Assembly (NCBI RefSeq): GCF_014650715.1
Contig: NZ_BMVM01000003.1
Location: 124,001-188,000 of the forward strand
Length of the DNA: 64,000 nt
Direction: 5' to 3'
From: Streptomyces bluensis
GTDB lineage: Bacteria; Actinomycetota; Actinomycetes; Streptomycetales; Streptomycetaceae
Shown: positions 46,999 through 55,609 of the stretch, one piece after another
Layout: each line of letters starts with the position of its first letter
How positions within the stretch are numbered: position 1 is the stretch's first letter
The notes under the pieces: generated by a model
The model's input: the letters and a program-made list of their open reading frames with translations, nothing else
Databases searched by the model: none
Told to the model about the DNA's origin: nothing
Program-made: the position numbers and the translations under genes

Positions 46999-47616
46999 TC
47001 ACTCGGCCAGACGCACAGAGAACATCACGGACGCGTCAGGAAGGTCGTCCGGATCGAAATCTTCGGGGTCAACGCTCACGGGTTCGCCGTCGCAGACGAG
47101 GTCCACCGGCTTCGTCGGATCCGCGTCGACGTCGAACTCGCAGCGCGGCTTGATGACGGCTGTGGCTTCAGCCTCTGCCTGCATGTTCTCCGTGCCGGGG
47201 ATGATCGAGTTGCCGACGGTGTAGTTCGTCCGGACGGCAACGCGGAACCCGAGATAGCCGTCCACAACCTCACGTTGGGCTCCGCCCAGGGCCGTCGCGT
47301 CATTGTCGGCAGCCAACGCCTGAGCCGCAGCTGAAGGCCCGTCGTTCGGTATGTCCACATCGACCGGCAGGTTCAGCCAGTCCAGCCAGTCGTCATCCGT
47401 GCCGATGGCATCCCCCAGGCCGAGCAACAACTCGTCGCGGGCTTCCTGTGCCGCAGCCAAGGCAGCAGCGTCCGCTGCGGATTGAGCACCATTGCGCGCG
47501 AACGCTGCCTGGCCGAACGCGAAGAAGGCCAACGCCGCGAAGAGCAGAATCGTCGTCAGCCAGATATAGATCGGGAGCGTCGATCCCTCGTCGCTCCGCA
47601 GGCGTGCTGTGGTCAG
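46999..47616 (-). CDS. TadG-like pilus-assembly protein with possible CTG start
   Basis: A 205-residue protein with the Tad helix SDEGSTLPIYIWLTTILLFAALAFFAFGQAAFARNGAQSAADAAALAAA. No in-frame ATG, GTG or TTG lies in a sensible position. The nearest candidate is CTG at complement 47614-47616, which overlaps the TGA of the upstream Flp gene as CTGA. The rest is an extracellular acidic domain (PVDVDIPNDG, CEFDVDADPTKPVDLVCDGE). TadG proteins are minor pilin-like or secreted components. Confidence 0.75.
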   Translation of the reverse strand: MTTARLRSDEGSTLPIYIWLTTILLFAALAFFAFGQAAFARNGAQSAADAAALAAAQEARDELLLGLGDAIGTDDDWLDWLNLPVDVDIPNDGPSAAAQALAADNDATALGGAQREVVDGYLGFRVAVRTNYTVGNSIIPGTENMQAEAEATAVIKPRCEFDVDADPTKPVDLVCDGEPVSVDPEDFDPDDLPDASVMFSVRLAE

Positions 47617-47822
47617 CCGCCAATGACGTCCTGGACTGCCTGGCCGATCGCCTCCGAGATGCTTCCGTCCAGCCCCAGCCCATCGATCATCACGAAGATC
47701 CCCGCCACGATGATCATGATCCCCGCGTACTCCACGAACCCGGCCCCCGCATCCCGTCCCTTCCCCCGCATCCGGGAGACAACGGTCCGCTTCCAGTCGC
47801 CGAACTTGCCGAACCTGCTCAC
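47613..47822 (-). CDS. Flp-type pilin-like protein
   Basis: A 69-residue protein started at GTG (complement 47820-47822), with GAGAGGG about 9 bases upstream. An ATG at 47870 is possible. The prepilin-peptidase site is GAGFVEY: cleavage after G26 puts Glu at +5, then a hydrophobic helix (AGIMIIVAGIFVMIDGLGL) and a short tail (SEAIGQAVQDVIGG). This is the major-subunit-like component of the tad locus. Its stop overlaps the next start. Confidence 0.85.
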   Translation of the reverse strand: MSRFGKFGDWKRTVVSRMRGKGRDAGAGFVEYAGIMIIVAGIFVMIDGLGLDGSISEAIGQAVQDVIGG

Positions 47823-47933
47823 GACGCCTGCCCTCTCGCCCGATGCCGATGACACTGCCGACCCCAGCACCGTACGTGAAAACCCGCCTACTCCGGGTGG
47901 GTCCTGGGACCCAACTTCTGCCCCTGACCGGAT

Positions 47934-48713
47934 TCATCCACTCCACCCCTCCCGAGCAGTCCCGAGCCAGTGAGCGATCGCTTCGCTCCGCGAGGAACTG
48001 TGCAGCTTCGCGAAGATGCGGTTGATGTGGTTCTTCACGGTCTTCTCGCTGATGAAGCAGGCGGCGGCGATCTGGCGGTTGTTCATGCCGGACGCGATGA
48101 GGTCCATCACCTCCACCTCCCTTGAACTCAGGCCGAAGGCCGGACGGTCGGGGACGCGGCGACGGAGTCGTGCCGCGACTGCGGATCGAGCCTTCGACGA
48201 CTGTGCCACAATCAATTGCAGCTGCGAAGTGAGTTCATGACTTTCGTGTGAAGGTTCGTATGAAACACCGAGCGGAGATGAGACAGCGGCGGAGGCGAGG
48301 ACTCGCACCGAGGGTGAGAGCGTGGGTAAGCCGTCCCTCAAGTCCCGTACGGATGTGATCAGTTCGGCTGCGGTGAACTCGCCGTGGACCAGGTAGCCGG
48401 TCGCGCCCCGGCGCAGTGCCTCGGCCACGACCTCGGGTTCCCGGCTGTACGTCAGCATCATCACGGGGGCCAGCGCGGCGAGTTCGGGCAGCGCGGTCAG
48501 GCCGTCCGTGCCGGGCATGCGGACGTCCAGCAGGATCACGTCCGGGCGGCAGTCGGCGGCCCTGCGCACCGCTTCCTCGCCGTTCGTCGCGTCGGCGACG
48601 ACCTCGATGCCGGGGTGCGCGCCGAGCAGCGCGGCGAGGCCCGCGCGGACGACCGGGTTGTCGTCGGCCACCAGGACGCGCAGGGGCGGGCCGGGAAGTG
48701 CCTGGTCAGGCAT
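47934..48713 (-). CDS. NarL/FixJ-type response regulator
   Basis: A 259-residue regulator. The receiver domain has Asp63 in VILLDVRMPG, with Asp17/18 (VADDNP) and Lys replaced late. A long linker (about 130-175) precedes the LuxR HTH (LSSREVEVMDLIASGMNNRQIAAACFISEKTVKNHINRIFAKLH). The start overlaps the histidine kinase stop by 8 bp, so the pair is coupled. Both sit inside the tad operon and probably control it. Confidence 0.95.
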   Translation of the reverse strand: MPDQALPGPPLRVLVADDNPVVRAGLAALLGAHPGIEVVADATNGEEAVRRAADCRPDVILLDVRMPGTDGLTALPELAALAPVMMLTYSREPEVVAEALRRGATGYLVHGEFTAAELITSVRDLRDGLPTLSPSVRVLASAAVSSPLGVSYEPSHESHELTSQLQLIVAQSSKARSAVAARLRRRVPDRPAFGLSSREVEVMDLIASGMNNRQIAAACFISEKTVKNHINRIFAKLHSSSRSEAIAHWLGTAREGWSG

Positions 48714-50115
48714 GGACGGCCTCCTGTCGGGGGGTTTGGGGGGTGGGCAGCGGGAGGACGATCGTGATCGCCGTACCTCCCGTCGCGGGGCGGGTCAGGT
48801 GAAGGCTCGCGCCGATCCTCGCCGCTCGCTCCGTCATGCCCAGCAGCCCGAAGTGGCCGGATCCGGCCGCCTGGTCGACCGTGACGGCGGGCGGCAGGCC
48901 CACTCCGTCGTCCGTGACGCGGAGACGGAGGGTTCCGGCGGACTGCTCCAGCTCGACCACCACCTCCGTCGCCTGCGCGTGGCGGTGCGCGTTTTCCAGG
49001 GCCTCGGAGACGATCGCCAGGAGGTCGTGGGTCGTCTCGTGGGAGAGGGGTGGGGGTGTGGTGCGAGTGGGGCGTAGCCGTGCGGGGAGCGTCGTACGAG
49101 AGGTGAAGTCCTCGGTTCTCGACGTCAGTTCGGTGAGGAGGTCCAGGGGCGGTGATGTCGTGAGGTCCGTGTGGCGGCGCAGGTCCGTCAGGAGGTCGCG
49201 GGACTCCGAGGCCGCGCGGCGGGCGGCGGCAGCCACCAGCGTGGCCTGCTGCCCGAGTACCTCGGGGTCGGCCGCCCGGTCCGCCGAGGTCGCCAGCGCC
49301 TCCGCCGCCAGCGCCAGACCGTGCAGCGTCTTGGCGACCGAGTCGTGCAGTTCGCGGGCCAGGCGGGCGCGTTCGGACTCCACCGCCTCCGCCACGGCCA
49401 GCCGGGATGTGGCCTCTGCGAGCGCCTGGGTGGCCGTTCCGAAGCGGAACATCAGGTTACGCAGGGTCACGCCGACGACGCCCGCCGCGATGCAGAAGCC
49501 CGCGATCAGGAGGGTGCTCGTGCCCGCGCCGGGGCGGTGTTCCCAGGCGCGGTACACGGTGAGCAGGACGGCCAGTTGCAGGCCGGTGAAGACCCCGGCG
49601 CCGCGCCAGCCGTAGAGGAGGCCGGAGAGGAGTGGGGTGCAGACCGTGGCGTACGCGAGAGGGGACGCCGGGGATGCCGTCAGGAGCAGGACCGCGCCGA
49701 AGAGGAGGTCCAGCGCCATGAGGGTGGGGTGCGCGAGGACGCGGGGGCCGAAGCGGTCCCAGTCCCTGAGCATGGCGTACGAGCCCATGGTGCCGAGGAC
49801 CCCGGCGGTGAGGACGGCGTAGCGCGAAGGGCCGTCCGTGGTGTTGGCCATCGCGAAGGGCGTGCCGATGACGAGCAGGGCGAGGCGGACGGCGAAGGTC
49901 TGGCGGCACAGCGCCTGCAGGGCACTCAGCCGCAGGCGGAGGCTTGCGGGAGCGGGAACGTCGTCGGCCAGGTAGCCGCCGGCGGTTCTTCCGGCTCTCC
50001 CCGTTCTTCCGGCTCTTCCGGCTCTTCCGGCTCTTCCGGTGCCTCCGGTGCCTCCGGTGCCTCCGGTTCCTCCCGGCCGGTGCCCGGAACGCGGCGGGAA
50101 CAGACGCCTTCTCAT
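48706..50115 (-). CDS. Sensor histidine kinase (HisKA_3 type) of the tad locus
   Basis: A 469-residue kinase. Residues about 15-45 are Gly/Thr/Arg repeats encoded by a 9-bp tandem array. Five or six membrane helices follow (FAVRLALLVIGTPFAMA, YAVLTAGVLGTMGSYAML, LMALDLLFGAVLLLTASPA, FTGLQLAVLLTVYRAW, TLLIAGFCIAAGVVGVTL). The HisKA_3 phospho-His is His257 (RELHDSVAKTLHGL), then an ATPase with SEALENAHRHAQ and GLPPAV...GSGHFGLLGM. The stop overlaps the response-regulator start. The ATG overlaps the TadC stop by one base. Confidence 0.93.
   Translation of the reverse strand: MRRRLFPPRSGHRPGGTGGTGGTGGTGRAGRAGRAGRTGRAGRTAGGYLADDVPAPASLRLRLSALQALCRQTFAVRLALLVIGTPFAMANTTDGPSRYAVLTAGVLGTMGSYAMLRDWDRFGPRVLAHPTLMALDLLFGAVLLLTASPASPLAYATVCTPLLSGLLYGWRGAGVFTGLQLAVLLTVYRAWEHRPGAGTSTLLIAGFCIAAGVVGVTLRNLMFRFGTATQALAEATSRLAVAEAVESERARLARELHDSVAKTLHGLALAAEALATSADRAADPEVLGQQATLVAAAARRAASESRDLLTDLRRHTDLTTSPPLDLLTELTSRTEDFTSRTTLPARLRPTRTTPPPLSHETTHDLLAIVSEALENAHRHAQATEVVVELEQSAGTLRLRVTDDGVGLPPAVTVDQAAGSGHFGLLGMTERAARIGASLHLTRPATGGTAITIVLPLPTPQTPRQEAVHA
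49989..50073. repeat. 9-bp tandem array in the histidine-kinase N-terminus
   Basis: About nine copies of a TTCCGGCTC/CTCCGGTGC unit encode GRAGRAG/GGTGGT runs. The array is in frame and could vary the cytoplasmic tail length. Confidence 0.75.
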
Positions 50116-51005
50116 CAGCGGCCCAGGATGTCGCCGAAGTTCGTGCCCGAGCCGAGGAACATCCCGGTCGCGATGAGGATCATCGTCGCGGGGAGCATGA
50201 AGACCAGCGTCACGAGGGTCGCCTTGGGGATCGTCTTGGCGGCGCGGCGGCGGGCGTTCTGGGCGTCGGTGCGGCGCATGTCCGTGGCGAGCTGGATGAG
50301 GGTCTCGGCGATCGGGGAGCCGAGTTCCTCGCCCTGCTGGAGCGCCGAGACGAACTGGGCGACCTGCTCGGAGGAGTTGCGTTTGCGGAGTTCGTCGAAG
50401 GCCTGGCGGCGGCTGACGCCCATGTCCATCTGGCGCAGGGTGATGCGCAGTTCGTCGGCCCAGGGGCCTTCGTACTTCTCCGCCACCCGGTCCAGTGCCT
50501 GCCGGAAGCCGAGGCCCGCCGAGACGACGACGGCCAGGACGTCGAGGAAGTCGGGCAGGGTGCGGTCGATGACGTCCTTGCGTTCGCGGATGGCCTGCCA
50601 GATCAGCGCGTCCGCGGCCAGCAGGCCGAAGGCGAAGGTCCCGAGAGCCAGGAAGAGCTGGCCGTTGGTGAGGAAGACCAGGCCCATGAAGAGGCCGAAG
50701 ATGCCGTAGACGGCGCGGCGGGCCGCGTACCTGTTCAGGGTGAGGCCGCCCGGATTGCCCGCCATGTCGATGCGGCGGCGTTTCGCGTCGACGCGGCGCG
50801 GGCCCATCAGGCCCAGGACGAGGGGCGCGAAGCGCATGCCGATGCGGTCGACGGCCGAGCCGGCCTTGGAGACGCGGGTCGCGCCCACCTCCAGGGCGAG
50901 GGCCAGGTCGCCGGGGAGCTTCGCCTCCGCGCGGATCATGCGGATACCGAGGAGCATGCCCGCGACCGAGACGGCCGTCAGGAGGGCGAGCAGCAGGGGC
51001 AGCAC
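50115..51005 (-). CDS. tadC: Tad secretion inner-membrane protein TadC
   Basis: A 296-residue T2SSF-domain protein. Two N-terminal helices and the cytoplasmic domain (LPDFLDVLAVVVSAGLGFRQALDRVA, ELRITLRQMDMGVSRRQAFDEL, FVSALQQGEELGSPIAETLIQLA) precede a C-terminal helix pair (ATLVTLVFMLPATMILIATGMFL). With TadB it forms the membrane platform moved by TadA. Confidence 0.95.
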   Translation of the reverse strand: MLPLLLALLTAVSVAGMLLGIRMIRAEAKLPGDLALALEVGATRVSKAGSAVDRIGMRFAPLVLGLMGPRRVDAKRRRIDMAGNPGGLTLNRYAARRAVYGIFGLFMGLVFLTNGQLFLALGTFAFGLLAADALIWQAIRERKDVIDRTLPDFLDVLAVVVSAGLGFRQALDRVAEKYEGPWADELRITLRQMDMGVSRRQAFDELRKRNSSEQVAQFVSALQQGEELGSPIAETLIQLATDMRRTDAQNARRRAAKTIPKATLVTLVFMLPATMILIATGMFLGSGTNFGDILGR

Positions 51006-51022
51006 CGTAACCTCTCCTCCCC

Positions 51023-51055
51023 TCTCATACGTGTCTCATACGTGTCTCATACGTG
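51023..51055. repeat. Three 11-bp direct repeats between tadB and tadC
   Basis: TCTCATACGTG is repeated at 51023, 51034 and 51045 without spacers, in the 55-bp gap between the tadB stop and the tadC start. The TACGTG core also occurs in the tadA/tadB spacer and near the cpaB stop. Confidence 0.8.
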
Positions 51056-51060
51056 GATTC

Positions 51061-52002
51061 TCATACTTCGATCTTGCCGAGGCGGCGGATGACGAAGAAG
51101 CCGACCGTGTAGAGGCCCAGCGAGATCAGGACCAGCGCCTGGCCCAGCGGCGATCCGGTCACCCGGGACAGCGCGCCCTCGTTCGAGGAGTTGATCAGCA
51201 CCAGGGAGCCCAGGCCCAGGAACGGGACCGTGAAGGCCGTGGCGTTGACCTCGGAGAGCATCGTGCGGACCTCGCGGCGGGTCTCCTTGCGGTCCTCCAG
51301 CGTCTGGGTGAGGTTGCGCAGGGAGCTGACCACCGAGCCGCCCGCCCGGTTGGACAGGACGAGGGTGGTGACGAGGACGATCAGCTCGCGGGACGGCAGG
51401 CGTTCGGCCAGCTCGCCGAGCGCGTCGTCGATCGAGCGGCCGAGGCTCAACTGGTCGGCGACCCGGGCGAGTTCCTCGCCCGCCGGGGCCTCCAGCTCCT
51501 CCGCCGCCAGGGCCAGCGCCGTACGGAGGGCCAGGCCGGCGGCCGTGGCGTTGGCGATGAGCCGTGCCACGTCGGGCAGTTGGTTGATGAAGGCCTCGAT
51601 GCGTTTCTGGCGCTGCCAGTTCAGGAAGATGACCGCGCTCCAGACGCCGAGGAGGGCGGCGATCGGGCCGAAGAAGGGCGCCAGGGTGGCGGCGGCGATC
51701 AGCCAGAGGGCGACGACGACCGCGGCGACGTACGTGGCGAACTCGCCCGCCGTCAGGTCGAGTCCGGTGGTGGAGAGGCGCAGGGTGATGGTCCGGCCGA
51801 GGCGGGTGCGGCGCAGCCGTCGGTCGATGCTCGTGAAACGGCGGACGCGGCCGCCCAGGGTACGGGCGGGGGCGGTGCCGGAGAGCCGGTCGACGAGGGC
51901 CTGGCGCTGGGCGCGGCCGGAGGCGAACGTGTGCACGCCCGCGACGGCGAGGGTGCCGCACAGGACGGTGGCGCCGAGGGCCAGCAGGGAGGGGTTGTTC
52001 AT
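51061..52002 (-). CDS. tadB: Tad secretion inner-membrane protein TadB
   Basis: A 313-residue T2SSF protein started at MNNPSLLALGATVL (complement 52000-52002) with a GAAGGGG site. N-terminal helix, two central helices (FATYVAAVVVALWLIAAATLA), then the T2SSF domain (LPDVARLIANATAAGLALRTALALAAEEL, DALGELAERLPSRELIVLVTTLVLSNRAGGSVVSSLRNLTQTLEDR) and a C-terminal pair of helices. It forms the platform with TadC. Confidence 0.95.
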   Translation of the reverse strand: MNNPSLLALGATVLCGTLAVAGVHTFASGRAQRQALVDRLSGTAPARTLGGRVRRFTSIDRRLRRTRLGRTITLRLSTTGLDLTAGEFATYVAAVVVALWLIAAATLAPFFGPIAALLGVWSAVIFLNWQRQKRIEAFINQLPDVARLIANATAAGLALRTALALAAEELEAPAGEELARVADQLSLGRSIDDALGELAERLPSRELIVLVTTLVLSNRAGGSVVSSLRNLTQTLEDRKETRREVRTMLSEVNATAFTVPFLGLGSLVLINSSNEGALSRVTGSPLGQALVLISLGLYTVGFFVIRRLGKIEV

Positions 52003-52045
52003 GCCGGGGACCCCTTCGAGGGCTCGCATGTCTTCAGCCCATACG

Positions 52046-52099
52046 CGTTCATCGGCTCGTACGTGTTCATCGGCTCGTACGACGGCTGGGGCATCTTCA
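52046..52099. repeat. 18-bp direct repeats between tadA and tadB
   Basis: GTTCATCGGCTCGTAC occurs twice in tandem (about 52048 and 52066) with a third degenerate copy ATCTTCAACGGCTCGTAC near 52093. They fill the gap between the tadA stop and the tadB start. Confidence 0.75.
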
Positions 52100-52117
52100 A
52101 CGGCTCGTACGTCCTCG

Positions 52118-53458
52118 TCATCCGATGGCCTGCCTCGTGGGGAGTGCGTCGAGGGCCTCGGCCACGCCGAACGCGGGCGGCAGCGGTTCGTTGGCCACGT
52201 ACAGCTTCTCCGCGACCTGGCGGGGCAGCGGAAGGTGCTCGAAGTGGCCCTTGACCACGCGGTCCGGCCCGAGAGGCTGCGGGACGAAGCGCGACACCGT
52301 GGCGATACGGAACTGTTCGCGGCCGTGTGAGACGAGCAGCGCGATCTCCGTCACCCTGCGGGAGCCGTCCGCGAAACGGGTGAGCTGGACGACCACGTCG
52401 ACGGCCGAGTTGATCTGGTCCTTGAGTGCCTCGAAGGGGATGAGCACCTCGGACATCGAGCCGAGGGTCTGGAGCCTCATCAGGGCGTCCTCGGCGGAGT
52501 TCGCGTGGACGGTGGCGAGGGAGCCGTCGTGGCCCGTGGACATCGCCTGGAGCATGTCGAGGGTCTCGCCGCCTCGGACCTCACCGACGATGATGCGGTC
52601 GGGGCGCATACGGAGGGAGTTGCGGACCAGGTCGCGGATGGTGATCTGGCCCTTGCCCTCGATGTTCGGCGGGCGGGACTCCAGGGGGATCACGTGCTCC
52701 TGCTGGAGCTGGAGTTCAGCGGAGTCCTCGATGGTGATGATGCGCTCGTGGGACGGGATCAGGCCGGAGAGCGCGTTGAGGAGCGTGGTCTTTCCGGTGC
52801 CCGTGCCGCCGCTGACGATCACGTTGAAGCGGGCGCGGACGAACGCGGCGAGGAGCATCAGCATCTGCTCGTCGAGCGACCCGAGCCCGATCAGCTCGGG
52901 GAGCGTGTACGCGCGCGGGAAGCGGCGGATGGTGAGCGTCGGGCCGGCGAGGGCGAGCGGCGGGATGATCACGTTGACGCGCTCGCCGGTGGGGAGGCGG
53001 GCGTCGACCATGGGGTTCGACTCGTCGACGCGGCGGTTCACGGTCGAGACGATGCGCTCGATGGTCTGCATGAGCTGTTCGGTGGAGGCGAAGCGGAGGG
53101 GGAGCTGTTCGACCCGTCCGGCGCGCTCCACGAAGATCGAGTCGGGGCCGTTGACCATGATCTCGGTGATCGAGGCGTCGGCGAGGAGGGGTTCGAGGAC
53201 GCCGAGGCCGAGCGCTTCGTCCACGACGCGCCGGATCAGTTGTGACCGTTCGGCGGACGAGAGAACGGGGCCCTCCCGGCTGATGATGTGGCCGAGGACG
53301 CGTTCCAGGCGGGCCCGGCGTTCGGCTGCGGCCAGGCTCGACATCTCGGCGAGGTCGATCTCTTCGAGGAGCTTGGCGCGGTAGACGGCCACGAGGTGTC
53401 CGTCCTCGCGTCCGGCTCCCCCCTCGTCGGGGGCGGCGATACGGGATCGGAGGCTCAT
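52118..53458 (-). CDS. tadA: Tad secretion ATPase TadA/CpaF
   Basis: A 446-residue type IV secretion-like ATPase. Walker A is GGTGTGKTT (217-225). The Asp box (ITIEDSAELQLQQEHVI), Walker B-like DRIIVGEVRGGETLDML and the His box (STGHDGSLATVHANSAED) are all present. The N-terminal half holds the usual VMVNGPDSIFVERAGR motif. It powers pilin assembly or secretion in the cytoplasm. Confidence 0.97.
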   Translation of the reverse strand: MSLRSRIAAPDEGGAGREDGHLVAVYRAKLLEEIDLAEMSSLAAAERRARLERVLGHIISREGPVLSSAERSQLIRRVVDEALGLGVLEPLLADASITEIMVNGPDSIFVERAGRVEQLPLRFASTEQLMQTIERIVSTVNRRVDESNPMVDARLPTGERVNVIIPPLALAGPTLTIRRFPRAYTLPELIGLGSLDEQMLMLLAAFVRARFNVIVSGGTGTGKTTLLNALSGLIPSHERIITIEDSAELQLQQEHVIPLESRPPNIEGKGQITIRDLVRNSLRMRPDRIIVGEVRGGETLDMLQAMSTGHDGSLATVHANSAEDALMRLQTLGSMSEVLIPFEALKDQINSAVDVVVQLTRFADGSRRVTEIALLVSHGREQFRIATVSRFVPQPLGPDRVVKGHFEHLPLPRQVAEKLYVANEPLPPAFGVAEALDALPTRQAIG

Positions 53459-53492
53459 CTTCTTGGTCAGCTCCTCTCGGGGGACGGGGTGT

Positions 53493-53993
53493 TCAGTTGC
53501 CGTCGGCGGCGGAGTCGGAGTTGGAGTCGGAGTCGGAGTCGGTGGGCATGGTGACCGCGCGGGTCACGTCCACGGGGTCGAAGAGGGGGATGACGGAGGG
53601 GACGGTGACGGTGACGGAGAAGGTGGTGGTGTCGCCTCCGCCCTCCGGCAACGGCTGTGGATTCAGCCACGAGCTCGCCGCCGCCTGACCCGCCGCGACC
53701 CCGTCTTCGCCCAGGGACGCGGCCCGTGCGGCAGCGCGTGCCGCCGTCCCCGCCTGATTGGCCCCGTACCCGATGAGCCCGAGCTGGATGGCCGCCATCC
53801 CGACGAGGAGGAGGATGGGCAGGAATCCGGCGAACTCCAGGATGGAGGCGCCTCGGTCGTTCCGGGGGCGGTGCTTCGGCTTCGCCGGGGGTGGATGGTC
53901 GTCGCCCCCGCCGCCCCTACCCGTTCCCGTCCCCAGGGGCTCCGCCCCTTCGACCCCGGGTTCGGGGTGGGGAGCAGGCAGGGTGTGGATCAT
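53493..53993 (-). CDS. TadE-like pseudopilin
   Basis: A 166-residue protein started at ATG (complement 53991-53993), overlapping the upstream stop as ATGA. The prepilin site is RG|ASILEF, with cleavage after Gly48 and Glu53 at +5. The helix is AGFLPILLLVGMAAIQLGLI. The tail is short and ends in a Ser-Asp repeat (DSDSDSNSDS) encoded by a GAGTCG-type repeat. It may be a minor pilin-like substrate of the Tad apparatus. Confidence 0.88.
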   Translation of the reverse strand: MIHTLPAPHPEPGVEGAEPLGTGTGRGGGGDDHPPPAKPKHRPRNDRGASILEFAGFLPILLLVGMAAIQLGLIGYGANQAGTAARAAARAASLGEDGVAAGQAAASSWLNPQPLPEGGGDTTTFSVTVTVPSVIPLFDPVDVTRAVTMPTDSDSDSNSDSAADGN

Positions 53994-55609
53994 TGGCCGT
54001 CCCCTTCCAGCGCCGCCCCCGCCTCGCCCGTGACTTCCCAGCCCGTGTCGAAGCCCGGGAAGAAGACCGGGACCTGGGCGATGACCGTGGCCTTCATGAC
54101 CGGCCCTTCCGGGTCGCATCCGATGAACGCGCTCTTCCAGGCCCCCGGCAGGTTCTTGCTCCCGGCGTCCTGGCAGGCGCCCGGCACGTCGCCCTGGACG
54201 GCAGCCGCCGCCGTGGCCGCCCGTGCCGCCTCGTCCGCCGCGTTCCCCGCGAGCGAGTACGTGTACCCGTACAGCACGCACTGCCACAGGATCGCCATCA
54301 CCACGAGCAGCAGCGGGAACATCCCGGCGAACTCCAGCGTCACCGACCCCCGGTCGCCGCCGCCCTTGCGCCGCAGCGCCAGCGCACTCCGGTCCGAGGC
54401 CGGCTTACGGCGGCGCCCGCCGCCTCCGCCTTCGTGGGCCACGACCAGCCCCAGCTCCGCCGCCAGCGACCACAGGGCCTGCTTGATCGTCGACTTGGCG
54501 TCGAGGTCCTGCAACCGCCCCGCGTCGACGACCGACTGGAGTTCCTTGAAGGCGGCCGGGACCGCGACGCGGGAGACCTTCGTGCCGGTGACCTTCTCCA
54601 CGAGGGAGGGCACGATCTCCGTACCCCTGGAGTGGCGGTTGACGACCGTGAGGGTCTCCTCCGCCTTGCGGATCTGGAGGCGGTCCCAGAGGCGGACCAT
54701 GCGTTTGGCCGCGCGGACCGCGACGACGTCGGGGGTCACGACCAGCAGCGCCTGGTCGGCCGTCTCCACGGCCGCCGCGGTCGCCGCGTTCATCTGGGAG
54801 CCGCAGTCGACGATCACCACGTCGTGCCGGGCGCGCAGGGCGCCGAGCACCTGGCGGGCCACCCGGTCGGTGACCTCCTCGCCGCGCTCGCCCTCGGCGG
54901 GGGCCAGCAGCAGGGCGAGGCCCGTGTCGTGGGCGTACACCGCCTCCTGGAGGACGCGCGGGTTGATGTCCGTGATGCCGGCCAAGTCGGCGACCGAGCG
55001 CCGGAACTGGACGTCCAGGTACGAGGCCACGTCCCCGGACTGGAGGTCCAGGTCGAGCAGCGCCACCGTGCGGCCCGACGCGCGTGCCGCCAGGGCCAGG
55101 TGGACGGAGGTCAGCGTCGTGCCGACGCCGCCTTTCGCCCCCGTCACCGTGAGGAGCGTGCCGCCGGGTCCCGCGTACAGTTCCGGCGCACCGCTGCCGA
55201 GGTGGCGCCGCATGCCGGACGACCAGGAGGCCGCGGCCTGGACCCGTTCGGCGAGGGCCTCGTAGCCGAGGGGGAGGGTGACGATGCCGCGGGCACCCGA
55301 GTCCATGGCGGCCGTGAGGACACCCGTGCTCGTGTCGGCGGTGATGAGGACCACCCCGACCGCCGGGAAGCGCAGCACCAGGTCGCGGATGAGGTCGAGC
55401 GCCGGGACCGGGCCGATCCGTTCGTGGACCAGGACGACCTCGGGCAGCTCGTCCAGGGAGTCCGCGGCCAGCCGCGCGAGGGAGTCGAGCAGGGCGGTCG
55501 AGTCCGGTACCGGGGCGGCCGGTTCGGCGTCCGCGAGCTGGCTCAGCAGAGTGCTCAGGGCGCGGGCCGAGTCGATGTCCCCTACGGCGGGGAGGATACG
55601 GATGGTCAT
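53990..55609 (-). CDS. TadZ/CpaE-type MinD-like ATPase fused to a TadE pseudopilin
   Basis: A 539-residue chain. Residues about 1-130 are a receiver-like domain (VVLITADTSTG, GARGIVTLPLG). Residues about 150-395 are a ParA/MinD ATPase with deviant Walker A KGGVGTT (159-165), DLDLQSGD and VDCGS. After a Gly/Arg/Lys linker (394-420) the last 119 residues are a TadE domain: RG|SVTLEFAG with Glu426 at +5, a helix (MFPLLLVVMAILWQCVLYGY) and a Cys-containing extracellular part. TadZ/CpaE usually localises the pilus and is not fused to a pilin. If cleaved, the ATPase would be released as a giant leader. Confidence 0.9.
   Translation of the reverse strand: MTIRILPAVGDIDSARALSTLLSQLADAEPAAPVPDSTALLDSLARLAADSLDELPEVVLVHERIGPVPALDLIRDLVLRFPAVGVVLITADTSTGVLTAAMDSGARGIVTLPLGYEALAERVQAAASWSSGMRRHLGSGAPELYAGPGGTLLTVTGAKGGVGTTLTSVHLALAARASGRTVALLDLDLQSGDVASYLDVQFRRSVADLAGITDINPRVLQEAVYAHDTGLALLLAPAEGERGEEVTDRVARQVLGALRARHDVVIVDCGSQMNAATAAAVETADQALLVVTPDVVAVRAAKRMVRLWDRLQIRKAEETLTVVNRHSRGTEIVPSLVEKVTGTKVSRVAVPAAFKELQSVVDAGRLQDLDAKSTIKQALWSLAAELGLVVAHEGGGGGRRRKPASDRSALALRRKGGGDRGSVTLEFAGMFPLLLVVMAILWQCVLYGYTYSLAGNAADEAARAATAAAAVQGDVPGACQDAGSKNLPGAWKSAFIGCDPEGPVMKATVIAQVPVFFPGFDTGWEVTGEAGAALEGDGQ

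Noticed and set aside
49984..50080. A possible CRISPR-like repeat in the histidine-kinase 5' end
   Set aside because: The period is 9 bp, there are no spacers, and the array encodes a Gly/Arg/Thr run in frame.
53458..53560. A frameshift or artefact in the Ser-Asp repeat at the end of TadE2
   Set aside because: The GAGTCG-type repeat stays in frame to a normal stop and the reading frame before it is intact.
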